DNA of 64,000 bases. Source: Diplocarpon mali. Its lineage: Eukaryota > Ascomycota > Leotiomycetes > Helotiales > Drepanopezizaceae. The stretch spans positions 9,710 through 73,709 of the forward strand of contig JAENRP010000128.1 of assembly GCA_024741835.1 (NCBI GenBank), written 5' to 3'. The notes under the pieces were generated by a model. It was not told the DNA's origin, searched no databases, and worked only from the letters and a program-made list of their open reading frames with translations. The position numbers were made by a program, and so were the translations under genes. Of the stretch, positions 10,605-22,497 are shown one piece after another; position 1 is the stretch's first letter; each line of letters begins with the position of its first letter.

Positions 10605-11484
10605 TCTTGATTGCTGCTTTCTTCAGGCGTTCGAGCAACAGTTGCTGTAGAGGAAGAACCTGGTTGTACGAAATGTCTGGCTCAATCTGGGTGATACCGT
10701 GCCTCGCGGTACTGACAATTCAGTGATCCAGATAACGACTATAGCTCTGCAGGCATAGAAGTCAAGAAATTAATGCTTCGGATTTTCGATGACCGGAGTT
10801 GAAGCCACGAGCTTGGTGAATGGCATCAACTTACGTACGAGAGAGCCTGTTCGGTGCCTGGAGATATGCTACCTCGCTCGAATTTGCAGGCTTTTAATAG
10901 AATCCAGGCTTATGTCTCAAAAGCGTACAAGTCCGAGAGACTTTGTCTAGGAGTGATAAAGAATGCGATGTTGACTTGACTTGGTGATGTGACACTCACT
11001 TTCCTCGGCCGCCGAGATGGGAATTGCGAACTAGTCCCAGATAATTCTTTTAAGCGAGTCGACCACAGAACACTTTCCTCGAAACCACTTCTACCTGATA
11101 TTATATGACTCCGCCCGAATTAGCTAATGGTATCTAGAATAACCTTTGTTTCTGGGCACTCATGGTAAGATATAGCCCCGAGATCTTGACGCACAAGTTC
11201 GAGTATTTCGAACAGGGCCTGGGCAGCAGAGCAAGCTAGCGAAACCAGTTGCAAATGGGATAACTGTGAAATATTCGTACAATTTTTAATCTCATTTTCA
11301 CCTCTCCGAATGAAATAAGAAGAAGTGCCATCTTCGTCTACTTGAATGGTCTGTTGAGCGTCGGTGTAGAATCACCAAACCTTCCAAGTTCGCAAGCCCC
11401 TACTCCAAGAACGCCAATATCGTCGCAGATCGTTGCGCCAATATAGCTCAATAACACAAGTTACCACGCTAGCTGTTACCGAGT
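10605..11484. other. Intergenic region between the exonuclease and Ku80
   Basis: These 880 bp contain the exonuclease promoter side and the Ku80 3' side (both genes on minus). No long or family-like frame and no RNA gene was recognised. Confidence 0.5.
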
Positions 11485-14169
11485 CTATCTCAAGAATTCC
11501 TCAGCTTCCTGGACCGTCACCACTGTATCGGGTAACTCATTGACAATTAACCCACATACACTCCTCCTAAACTGTAGCCAGAACTCTCTCCTGTCGCCGA
11601 AGTCTCCATTAGCCACCTCATCCTTCAGATCCCTCAGGAAGTTGTTGTAGATACCCGGAAATTCCAACTCGACCATCTCGTTCCTAAAAGCTTTCAATAA
11701 TGAAAACACCTTTCCGAAGTTGTTGTTCCCGGTCAATGTTTTGAGATAGTATCTGATATGCCCTGCCATCTCGTTCGTTGCTTTGGCAATTGCGGGCTCA
11801 TCGGGGTTTTCGAGCATCTGTATGAACTCGGCCTCGGCGTTTTCGCGGGAGACTTCCTTTTTGCGGCCGTTTTGAAGAAGCAATGCATCGATGTCGAGCT
11901 TAGACAGCGGTGTGACAGTCTCCCGCTCACCTCGTTTACCCTTCTTCTTGGGTGGGACTATATAGCCTGTCAGCACGAACAGTAGAAACTCAGGAATGAG
12001 TTGTCACCTTTCGTGACTCCAGCAAACTCTTTGAGTCTCTCAAGCTGGTCGCCGGCTTTGGAGATCAGCTCTGTTGGGGGTTTACTCCTAGCGATGGGAT
12101 CAGCTTCAGACCTTACGGAATAACAGTAAAGGGATAACCCACCACTTCACCAATATATCGGCTGGGTCCCCAATCTCGCTCTCAGGATTAATGGCTCGAC
12201 TGCGCAGAGCCTGTTTGAGTCTATGCACCATGGGAGCATAGGTATCTTCAATAGGCATGTACTCCGCAGCTCCTCCATCTTCGTCCTTTCCGAATGTAGA
12301 GAGGTCCATACCTGAAATCTAAGTCAGTTCATCGCAGTCTGCCCCGTTTACGGACACTACATCACAGGAACACAAATACAGAGCTTCACAGTGAGCTGCC
12401 GGTCACCTACTATCTACATAGTTACTCATGGCTTCCTCGAGATTCTCTCCGGGTAGGTATCGATGCTTGGTAAGCACAGCACCTGAAGATCCGATCACTT
12501 TATCCAACGGTGGAAATCTGTACATGCGGATATCTTCAGCGAAAGGGATCGGTACATCGATGAGGCATTCGAGATCTGGTTCGATCAATGGAGCCATCAA
12601 GAGAATGACTGGAGGCCTTCTATCTTTCGGGACGAATCTGGCGATGGCGTAGGAATCCAACTCATGAAGAGCATGGACGAGAGATGACATAGCCATTCTT
12701 GCCTTGTCATTGACTGGTTGAGCAATGGTTATACACGCCTCACCCATGTTCAGGAACCTTTCGTACTGTGATGAGTCGTCAGTTAGATTCTGAGGGATTG
12801 CGTGGCCCACGTGCCTTGTCACTCGGAATAAAACCGATAATAGAGAGGCTCTGTTTGCTCTCAAATTCGGTTGTGTTATAATCATCCTCGCTGAAAGGTA
12901 CAGCCGTGCTGCCATAGTAATAGCCCTTCGCAAGATCTTTGCGCTCAACATCCAGCTTACCGCCCTCGGCTGAGGGGTCTATAACTTGATACTTTACAGA
13001 GGTCTTAATTGTAGCCAGACTCGGGGCATCGTTCATCTCTATATCGTCTTGGGCTGTATTGGAGGATTGCCCAGGCGCCCCAGCAGTCCGGGATGCATAA
13101 TTACTTGCCGAGGGAGGTTTCGCCTGCTTGACCTTGAAGTAACGCTGGACATCTATAAACATCGCACTCTCAGGATACTTCATGTAATCACCAAGGCCTA
13201 AGAAGAACTTGTCAGCAACTCCTTGGCAAGATCACCATGATGGAAGATATCTTCTTGCCTAGTCGACCTTCAAACTGTTTGAAGGGCTTAGTGATCTTGA
13301 CTGAAGGAGTCGACAGGGAATCGATCGCTGCCGCTACTGTGGCAAACTCTGCATCCTTGCAGCTTTCCGTCAACCTTTTGAGTATGTTTTCAGTATGTCT
13401 CTTTACTGAAGACTTGTCTTCTTCTTTGAAACCGTATTCTGCGTCATCAAAATCGATACCAAGCACAACGAGTCGGATATCCAACTCGTTCAAGTGTTCG
13501 GCAATGGGCTACGTATCTTCAGTTGAGAATCACTCCACAAGAGGCCCTTTAGACATATATACACAGGTTTGAGCTGGAAGTGGCTCAACCCTTTACCGAT
13601 ATAGGGAATCGCCTCCGACATACCTGGATATCGTCATCCTCAATGCTTCCTTTTCCGTCGGTAAGAAGCACTATCTTACGGGTAAACTTTCCTGGTTTCC
13701 CAGTTTTTAGAGTCGTGTGTTCTTTGATCAGCTGTATTGCAACAACAACGGCAGATACTGCATCTCCAGCCTCGGAGTCGCTGCTAACGATCTTCGGCCG
13801 GAGTTCTCTGAGATTCGCAATATCGATAGTACCTAGTTGCTTGAGTACAGATATGTTCTCGTATTCAGTCTCTCCGCTCAGCGGGTTGTTGGTCTCGTCG
13901 GTTCTGAACCCTACAACGCCAACGCGCCAAGTGGTCTTGCTCTCTGCCATAATCTCTGCAATCTTAACCCACACATACTGCATGCCATATTCCAGATCGC
14001 TGATTACTCGGCCACCTGCGTGGATTCAGCTTGATCCCTTGCAACCGCTATTCCTGCTCGGTTCCATTCATGTGATGCTGATAAAAAGAAGTCCTGAAAA
14101 ATACTTACCATGACATTCTGCTGTAGTCACACCTAGGTCCACTACGTAGATTGTTGCTTCTTTACTCAT
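11485..14169 (-). CDS. KU80: Ku80, DNA end-binding subunit of the Ku heterodimer
   Basis: An eight-exon model (14169-14109, 14015-13624, 13508-13259, 13197-12815, 12765-12411, 12311-12143, 12087-12008, 11966-11485) gives 723 residues, typical for fungal Ku80. The N-terminal vWA-like domain starts MSKEATIYVVDLG and includes WRVGVVGFRTDETNN and RKIVLLTDGKGSIEDDD. The beta-barrel region includes FIPSDKYERFLNMGEACIT, RRPPVILLMAPLIEPDLECL and the linker TKHRYLPGENLEEAM. The C-terminal helical part includes IYNNFLRDLKDEV and ends TVQEAEEFLR. Family knowledge: with Ku70 it loads on double-strand ends for non-homologous end joining and acts at telomeres. Two introns (13258-13198 and 12814-12766) need GC donors; no GT alternative keeps the frame. 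It shares a 409-bp divergent promoter with the TMEM205-like gene. Confidence 0.93.
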
Positions 14170-14578
14170 TGCTGCTGCGATATCGCGGAGTGGGGAGAAG
14201 ATGTTGAATGAGAGGGAGAGGGACGCGTTCTCAATCATCGGGCAGCAGACGCGTCTGGGAAGCGCCAAAACAGGTGACTCGGAAGCTTGGCGGATCAGCT
14301 TTCCACTTGTCGTATTTTTGACCGATTCTCAGCAGGAGATCCATATTTTGGAGATATTGGATCAATGTCCATGATTTGAGACATTCTTTGCCCCTTAGGC
14401 TTGTTAAAACCCATTTGTCCAATCGTTGTCGCACTTCGGCATACTAAATATTAAGGTAGGTGCTGTCTCGGTAGGCTTTGTAGGCGTCATCTATCTGTTT
14501 CGCCCATCTTTTATCTCATATCAATTACACAAGGTACTCTTACCACCAGTTCTGAACCAAACATATCCAGCATTCAGC
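14170..14578. promoter_or_regulatory. Ku80 / TMEM205-like divergent promoter region
   Basis: Head-to-head start codons lie 409 bp apart. No specific transcription-factor site was identified. Confidence 0.45.
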
Positions 14579-15295
14579 ATGTCCAACGTGTCTATTTTTA
14601 ATACAGCTGCTCCGTACCACATAATCTCGTAAGACATGTGCAGTCTCAAGGGTTCATTGAAAATAACACGATGTAGATATGGTACCCTGCTCGGAACCGA
14701 ATTTTTCCAAGTAAGTTGCTGAATCTGTGAAGCAGATCATTCAGCAGGTCTCTGATGGGTCTTGATAGACATTTGTTGGCGGTATCGTTAGCTACAAAGC
14801 CCTTGCGCGCCCTCAATTCTCCCAGCTTCAGCAGAAGCTATTTCCAGTGTACTTTGGCATACAGACAACTTTGCCGGTTGTGGTCGCTCTGACTTACCCT
14901 GCCTCGAAACTTGGCCTTGGAACAGCATCGGGCTTGCATGGCGTACTCGCAGATGTCAACAGATGGAGTGTGTTGGTCCCGCTCGCCACAATATTTGCGA
15001 CGAGTCTGGCAAACATGGTGTTCATTGGCCCTGCTACAACAAAGGTTATGAGAGAGAGGAAGCATCAGGGTAGCTATTATCTCTGTTGCAAAAGCGACTT
15101 CTCTTGGGCTGACTGTCTTGTGCTGCAGAAACCCGAGACGGAAAGAAATACTACGACCCCGCTCCCCATTCCGAGGAAATGCAGAAGTTGAACAAGTCTT
15201 TCAGCAGCTTACATGGGATATCATCGCTATTGAACCTGACAGGTTTCATTGCTACTTTGTGGTATGGCGTCTCTATCGCAGCCAGAATTGTTTGA
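14579..15295 (+). CDS. TMEM205-like (DUF4149) membrane protein
   Basis: Four exons (14579-14628, 14677-14710, 14769-15069, 15129-15295) give 183 residues. Four hydrophobic segments are visible: around TLLGTEFFQTFVGGIVSYKAL, PVYFGIQTTLPVVVALTYP, NRWSVLVPLATIFATSLANM and SSLLNLTGFIATLWYGVSIA. The family-typical patches GPATTKVMRERKHQ and ETRDGKKYYDPAPHS span the last intron. Family knowledge: fungal DUF4149/TMEM205-like proteins are small multi-pass proteins, some reported as mitochondrial; function is not established. All phases agree, including a 34-nt second exon. Confidence 0.88.
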
Positions 15296-17047
15296 AGGAA
15301 GGCGTGGAGTCGTAGGTATCAATGCCATGTACATACCCTCTGTGGCAAGGAATATGCACATATACCAGCATCTACGGTTATATATATTGCGCTGTATCGA
15401 CATTTTTGTATTACCAAATATCTCTCGGGTTTCATCATAAGACACGAAACCTAGATCTAGAGCGCTTTGAAGATGTGATTTCTTGGGGATATCTGATAAC
15501 GAGGCGGACCGGCTATAACATCTCGGCAACTTCAAATTCATGACTTTGGCACTTACCATCACATTTGCTTAGCATTATATTTGCCGACTCGGATTGATCG
15601 ACATATGGAGGAAGACAAAGCTGGTGTTTTAGTTTTCGCTCATCCGCTTCTGCAGCATAATTTGTTCGTTCAAGTCACCTCTCCGGCAACAGAGACCTAG
15701 AGCGTGGGCGATGCCGTAGCAATTATAATATTCCCAAGTGGGTGCTTCGTCAATACTCGACAGGCTCAAGGTCTCAAGAGTCTCCTTGGGCGTGTTCCGA
15801 AACATCAATGTCTCACGACTATATTGACAAGGAGATATTGGCAACTGCACAAGTCAATTTCTTTTCTCTTGTTTGGGTTCGGAAAACATGCTCCAGCTAT
15901 GTCTGCTAGTGCGCTTTCTTCGTGTCTTTTCGCGTCGCCGGCTCAAATCTGCAGAGGACATCTTCTACCTGGCACAGATTGATCCCACGACTCCAAAATC
16001 ACAGTACAACTCATCCTCTTTTCAGCCCGGAAGATCTGGCAAGACCAAGGGCAGGTTGTTCGTTTTAAAGCATGCAGAGGCGCATCCTAAGCGAGCTTTT
16101 CTCTCAGAGGCGACACTGCAGTACGGTATCGAGATACCAGACTGGCACACTTGTAACCCACGGGAGGTTCTCGTACTTGGCGAGCTCCATGTAGATCCTC
16201 ATGCCAGCTCCTGATCAAACCTGCGGTTTTGCTACTGCTGTACCTGCTGTACGGAGGGGTCCCTGTGGCAGAGGTCTCTGGAGCTATCACTACCGGCCAG
16301 ATACAAGGGATGACTTGCTCACACAACTTCAAGGCAAGTCGACCATGGTAAGTTACGATCACGGTACTGAATGCAGCTCGGCCTACTCACATCCCGAGGC
16401 TCGGCGCAAGTCTGCGAGCTCGTATATTCCCATGATTGGCAAGTTCCTCAAGATAGAAGTCTCCCAAATATTGTTCTCCATTCCTCACGCGCATTTCGAG
16501 TCTACGGACGGTGGGATCTATCTACACAGTAGCTACCCTTTCCTCGCATGAAGCGGGCACGGTAGATGGTGGGGGACTCCCTCCAACGAGTGCTCAGTAT
16601 TTCCACTCAAGGTGCATGCCTGTTCGTCCGACTCGGCGCTCGGGGCATTTCGGGTCTTGGTATTTCCTGCTGTCGCCTTTTTGCCGTCGCCACTTTACCA
16701 TCGCCACCTTAATGTGCCATCGCCGATTGCTATTATAACTCTGATATTGATATAATATAGCCTTGATCATCGGCGCTTGGTGCGAAAGTCATTTAAAAGC
16801 GCAATACGTACTAGGGCAGGTGGCCATAGACAAAACAGCTTGCTGTTTTGTATAAACAATTTTTGCCACCTCATATACCCTATAACTGAACTTGGTAGAT
16901 TGGTAATCTATTGGTATAATGACAATAGCATAATAACGGTTCGGAAAACACGGTTTGGAGCAGCAATAGTGTTCACTGGATACAGCCCCGGCCCTTTCCT
17001 AGATCCGCATAAACCTGCCAAATAAGACCTCGAAGCATACGACTCTT

Positions 17048-17090
17048 AACAAAAGTGCATTTCAGATAATAAAAGTGCATTTCAGATAAT
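17048..17090. repeat. Two-copy perfect tandem repeat of about 20 nt
   Basis: The unit AAAAGTGCATTTCAGATAAT occurs twice in direct succession in an AT-rich stretch. Confidence 0.8.
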
Positions 17091-18360
17091 TAAAGAAACA
17101 GAAGATTTGAAAAATCCAGCGGCACGTTTAAGAAATTTGCCATGCTATATTTGATCAGCGGATCGCGAAGATTGGGAGGCAAAGCCACCAGCTCGCAAGA
17201 TTGAAATAGTGGCAGCTTACCTCGGTATCGGTCCTCTCGATTCCACGATCGAGATCCGCTGAGGCTAGAATCAGCTGCAGAAAGCTGCAGAACGGAAAAG
17301 TTTCACAGTCAGCGAAGAGAAATGTTCGTAGATTGATTATTTTCGATCGAACCGAACGTGGTCGGCGCGGGAGAGTGATGTAGGCCGGTCCGCGTTTCGA
17401 GACATGGAAGTGGATCACTCTTACCAATGATCTGTTGTGTGGTCTGAGGGCGGTAGACAACCCCCGTAGACACCACGATGGGTTCAAGTCACGGCCAGAC
17501 TGCCAGGTATTCGAGTCGGGGATACAAGAGTAGGACGGCTTTGAAAGGCAGATTTGTGGATAAAGAGATGCTATCCCCAGTGCGGAGGTCGAGGTCGAGG
17601 TCGCCGAATCCAAAATCATGATCGCACGAAATCCACTATCGGGGGAACAACATTATTCTCCCGTTCGACTCTGGCTCAGACGAAGACGGCGATCCGGAAC
17701 GGGACGACTTCCGGACACTCTGTCTGTCGAAGATGAACCGAGGCTGTCTAGACGATGCAGATAGAGTATACATCGACTTGAGAGACTGAGCTTAGTCGAC
17801 AGGCTCGCAGAAGAGATGACGGCTCCGCTTGGGCTGTTTTGAAGGTACTCGCCTCGAGGGAGGATAACCTCAGCCTCACAGAGCCTCTGCACACCTTGGA
17901 TTCCCACCAAGCAGTGCTCTTGATTGTGATAAGGCCAGCCTGCGGAATTCACCAGAGGCATTCGCTGACGTGGTTAGTGTTGTATATTTGGGTGCGAGCA
18001 TTGTAATAGTCGGTGTTGAGAGAGGCTTTCGCTCGTTGGCTCTTCTTCCTGAAAGCTTTCGGTTGTCCTTTTGCTTCAGCAATGTTTGATCCCAGCTAGC
18101 GACGGGTCGGTTTACAACGTCGGGAGCCAGCTGGAGCCAGCTGCAGGAAACTTCCTGTGTGAATGACTGTGCTTTCCAGTAATATCTCCAGGCACTCTAC
18201 CTATGTATTGCTGTTATCAATGAATGGTCCAATCTAAGATCCGGGATGGGATAGCAATGGCAAACCAAGCAAGAAGAGCACGATGGACAGCTATCCAGGA
18301 AACGAACGTTACATATCCACATTAACAACGCCCCATATCCCTCGCCATCTCCAGCTTGAT

Positions 18361-18361
18361 T

Positions 18362-18395
<34 letters not shown>

Positions 18396-18410
18396 TCTCC
18401 CCCCCCCTCC
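18361..18410. repeat. TC/GA dinucleotide microsatellite with adjoining C-run
   Basis: About 19 TC units with one G interruption, followed by a run of C. Confidence 0.9.
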
Positions 18411-19487
18411 CTTACTCCGCTTTGCCAGAGCCAGTGGACCTCACCCCTTGAGTGGAGTCCCAAACATTCATTCTTGCCGGCCATTCCACCTGGCAGGATC
18501 AAGAAGGCAAGACGAGACAAAACATTCCAGCATGCAGCCTCGCAATCTCGCGAATATTCGACGTAGAACGCTCCAGAGTACTGTAGCTGCACGGTACCTT
18601 ACCTTACGGTCGTGCCAGGGCTAGACTGCCACTCACCGCCCGTTTCTGCCACAAGCACCTTGGTATGGGCAGACTGAAAGCGGTGAGCCACACCTTATAG
18701 ATCGATGTTATGGCAACCAGGGTAGTAGTAGTCCGTACCTAGACTTACATCGGCATTCCTGGAAATGAACGTGTGCGTTGTTGGCCAGCAGTCGCGAATC
18801 GCGAGAATGCATAGAAGACATGTGGATGGTGGGTCGAAGCGAGTCTTGCATTATGAAAATGTGTCCAGGAGCAATCGCGCCCTCAGGATCAAACCCCTCA
18901 TACCATGCGTGTTGAAACCGCCTCCCAAACCACCTTCGTCTTCCCTACTCCATTACAGCTGCACTTCAACATCTGTAGCGATGCCCCGCAAAACTATATA
19001 TCTCGCCTCACTACTTGTCTTCCACTAAGCCACACCGTGTTAATTAAAGGTAAATATACTTAGTAAACCTGCGAATCGTTGGCCTAGGTCCTGTGCTGTC
19101 CATGCAGTAAAGACCGTTCCTTCAAGATCGATGTCATCCGGGAACCAGCCACTAGTGACAGTTGACGACATGGGATAAGTGGGATTGTTGTTCCCGAGAC
19201 AAAAGAGCATAATATGTGCAGCGGTAATTGCTCAGTGGTGCTGGAGACCGATCGTACGAGACTGGAGCTCAGACTCGAGATCATCATCCCATCCATAGCC
19301 AGAGTATCAAACGCCATACTGCTGTCCCCATCCTTTCTGACGAGGAGAGTATTTAATTCCCAATAAAAACCCTTCAGAACATAACCAAAGCGTAGTGAAA
19401 AACCCAATCGATCAATGCTCGCCGGCAGATCGTGACGCTCAAACCATTCCCGCCCTATGCACCCATCCCACAAACGCCGCAGAGGTA

Positions 19488-20681
19488 TTATACAGAACCA
19501 AGTTGTAAAAGTGCCTCGACAGCCTCTCGCTCCTGTGGGTCAGAGGTCATCCCGAAGGCTGCAAAGTCGATATGATTCGGAACCTGAAGAGTTTGAACTG
19601 GCACCGATTTTGCCATTGTTGAAAGAGGAGGTCCGCCACCGGATCCCCCGTATATACGAGAAGAAAGAAAGTTTTGTTGAGGGCCAGATGCTGAGTGCGA
19701 GGCAGCGCGTAGAGCGGCAGCGCCAACAGCCGCCCAGTCCTCCTCATCTGTCATATCCTCCGAATCGTCGTCCATGACCTCGTCATCTGGTGGAGCCTCG
19801 GAAGACTCGGAAGAGGAGCAAGATTCGTCGCTGTCAAGCGACATCTTGTCGGCTTCGGTCTCAGGCATGGTAACGTCCATGTCGTCGTCATGAGAGAAGA
19901 CAGCCGAATCACCAGCCCAGCTGGACCCGGGCGCGTTCAGTCGGGCTCTGTCCGCCGCCCATGCGCCATTTTTGGCTATCGGCATGCCGTTGGAATAAGA
20001 CGATGGTGCACTCGGGGGTGGCGATTGTTGAAGGCCTCGGCCATTTAGGGCAGGGTGGCCCCTCAACCTAGCGTTCCAACGTCCCCATCCTACTTTCTCA
20101 AACTTGACGTTACTCTTCGCCCCACCTCCCTCGCCTCCACTGCCGCGACCTTCCAGTGCGCCTACTACCAGCCTTCTGGCTTTCGCTGGTGGTATTCCCG
20201 AGAACCCAGGCACCGCAGTAGTCAAGAATCCCATGATGTGTCTGATTGCCAACGGCCCATGGTTCAAGAGAATCTCTGGGAGATGATGCTTGGCCAATAA
20301 AGCTGGAGTGATATTGCCAGCCACATCAAATCCCGGAGATCCAACGTCACGGCTCCGCCCAAAGCCCCCGTCCTGCTCGCTACCATCGTGCAGATCGAGG
20401 TCGTACTCGGCGTGTTCCAGGACCTGCTGGGATGCTGAGCGCGTCCCGTATGGTTTGACCCCATGGGGAGGCATAGATGGACTGACGGAATTCGGCGGAG
20501 TCGGAAGGAGATGTTTTTTGGTCGCAGGGACGCTTCTGGCCTCTACAGCAATTAAGCTGTCTCGACCAAGAGCGTTCGGGATGTCGCGAGCTGATGATAC
20601 CATGCTAGCCATGTTGATAGATGAGTACAAAGACGTATCTCTAGAATTACGCGACACGGGATAAGTAAAGATCCTCGTCAT
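19488..20681 (-). CDS. STB3: STB3-like Sin3-binding protein
   Basis: A single exon of 397 codons. The conserved block ITPALLAKHHLPEILLNHGP, with RHIMGFLTTAVPGFSGIPPAKARRLV and KVGWGRWNARLRG after it, matches the Sin3-binding/STB3 family domain at about residues 120-210. The N-terminus carries LLPTPPNSVSPSMPPHG. The C-terminal half is low complexity, with an acidic/Ser tract (ESCSSSESSEAPPDDEVMDD). Family knowledge: yeast Stb3 binds the ribosomal RNA processing element and recruits Sin3/Rpd3 in response to nutrient signalling. The frame opens at 20681; an internal ATG at 20612 (MASMVSSARD) may be the true start. The gap of unknown bases lies upstream of the coding frame. Confidence 0.85.
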   Translation of the reverse strand: MTRIFTYPVSRNSRDTSLYSSINMASMVSSARDIPNALGRDSLIAVEARSVPATKKHLLPTPPNSVSPSMPPHGVKPYGTRSASQQVLEHAEYDLDLHDGSEQDGGFGRSRDVGSPGFDVAGNITPALLAKHHLPEILLNHGPLAIRHIMGFLTTAVPGFSGIPPAKARRLVVGALEGRGSGGEGGGAKSNVKFEKVGWGRWNARLRGHPALNGRGLQQSPPPSAPSSYSNGMPIAKNGAWAADRARLNAPGSSWAGDSAVFSHDDDMDVTMPETEADKMSLDSDESCSSSESSEAPPDDEVMDDDSEDMTDEEDWAAVGAAALRAASHSASGPQQNFLSSRIYGGSGGGPPLSTMAKSVPVQTLQVPNHIDFAAFGMTSDPQEREAVEALLQLGSV

Positions 20682-22497
20682 ATGAGCGTGGGGTTAAGCG
20701 CCTAATAAGCCAGCATCGTTTGACTCACTTTCGACTATGCGATAGAAACGAGGAGATTGCTTGAAAGACGCGACAGAGAAGCTCGAGGCGACGATTATCG
20801 AGTCGTGGGGGTAACAAGGAGTCCGGCAACGAGTCTTATCGGACAGGATGGTGAAGCTGTTGCGATGTGCGAAGGCGCGAGTGAAGAGACTGATCCGGTC
20901 GGGTTGCGTCGAGTTGGCAGTAACGAAGNNNNNNNNNNNNNNNNNNCTCTGCTGAACCAAGAAGGTTGATTTGAAAGGAGACGAAGGGGAGAAGCCAAAT
21001 TATACAACGCGTAGCTCTACAAGCGACGACAATGTGGGTGAGCGAATCTGGTGGTGTGCTGCAAGATGATGTTGATTGTGTTGATTGTATTGATTGTGTT
21101 TGGATGGGAAGCCGGAGATGCGAGGTGAGAGCGGAAGCGGAAGCAGAAGTGGAAGCAGTATGCAGGCGCAGGTATGCAGGCCCAGAAAGGTCTAGCGGGG
21201 CCGGGTTGGTGTACGAGTAAGTGGGCTTTGCGCGGCCGCGGAGGGCCGAGATGTTGACAGAGCAGGCTGCGTCTCGGATGAAAACGAAATGCAAATTCCA
21301 ATCGATATCCAACTCGGATGTCGGGTTGCATCTGGAATTGGATCTCCCGCAAAGTCCGTCTCACTGTAAGCAAGTCGCGCCAGAAGCAAGGGTGGAGTGG
21401 CAGACAGCACGACCCGCAGACAAACAAGTCTCCCGAAGCACAAAGAAAGAACTCGCCGAAACGTGAACGATTCAATGCAAGGCAATGCGATGCAGTCCAA
21501 TACAAATGCATTTCCAATCCAATTCGATTCGATTCGTTCCGCTTCGATCCAATCGCCGGTGTAGAGGGCCGAGGTGCTGTTCCAGTACCAAGCATCACGC
21601 TTCAGTATACCGTATGAACCATGCTCTCTGTACAATTCTGCGTGATCCCCAGTGCTGCGCTGCATTACCTACTACACCCAGCTAAACCTTAGCTACTGCA
21701 CAGCCTAGCCAGAGGGCCGCCTGTCTCGGGGGAGATGCGCCCTTCTGGGACCCAGCCAGACAAAGGCAGAGGGCCAACTCGCAAATCACACTTGGCCCTC
21801 GCCATGTGTTCGCGATGTGCCCTGTTCGGCCGGAATCCTCGTGCCCGACGGCGATCCGCAGACACCCGTGGTCAGGGAAACTCGCTGATGGAGTCACCCT
21901 TCCATACACCCTTCCATCGCTGGCGCCGGATAGTGGCACAGCGGTACCCCACGTTACTAGTTCGACGCCGCCACGATAGGAACAATAGTACTTACTCAGT
22001 GAGCCTGAACGAGTAGCCAAGGCCAGAAGAATTTGGCTGACGTCTGCGTTGCGTCTCTTCTCCGCCTCTGCACTGCACTGCAAAGCCCGTCTAGCAATCA
22101 GCAGAACTTAAATAGTCACGCAAAGGGCCACGGGGGCCGCGAGTGGTAGGTCCGCCGATTCTGATCTCTTCCGTCCATCCAGATCAGTCTGAGCCATTCA
22201 AGTGAAATCGTGTACGGAGTACGGGTGTAGAGGGAGCCACAAAGACTTGAGTGGCAGGGGCTGCAAGAGATATCACGCGTGACCCAATGTACTGATACAT
22301 TCGTGGTCCAGAAGACTCAACCGCGAGTAATGGCATGGTTAGTTTGCATCTCGAAAGAGTACCGGTGAAGATAATCCATCCTGCACTCAGTGTTGGCGAG
22401 GTGCTGCTTGCGACCAAGAAATCCGAACTCTTAGGAAGCAGCCTGTGACGCACACAAAAGGAGTGACAATGTAGTAGAAAACGCAGGCAGAGGGGTA
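20682..22497. other. Intergenic region upstream of the STB3-like gene, with assembly gap
   Basis: These 1.8 kb contain an 18-n gap (20929-20946), a short TTGATTGTG-type repeat near 21066-21098 and a GGAAGC repeat near 21132. Frames on both strands are unconvincing. It serves as the STB3-like promoter side and the TOP3 3' side. Confidence 0.5.

Larger units (their letters stand above)
15296..19487. other. 4.2-kb region without a recognisable gene
   Basis: Short open frames exist on both strands but none matches a family I recognise. The best coding-looking pieces are on minus at 15629-15850, 16087-16362 and 17653-18082, and on plus at 15873-16214 and 16201-16551; they overlap and cannot be joined into a convincing gene. 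The stretch 16740-17150 is AT-rich. A TC microsatellite followed by a C-run sits at 18361-18410. Part of 19084-19487 is likely the 3' UTR of the STB3-like gene. Decayed or lineage-specific genes are possible. Confidence 0.4.

Noticed and set aside
17430..17505. tRNA-like stretch with GGTTCAAGTC and a following CCA
   Set aside because: T-stem has two mismatches in five pairs and the acceptor arms do not pair at the right positions; no clear anticodon arm.
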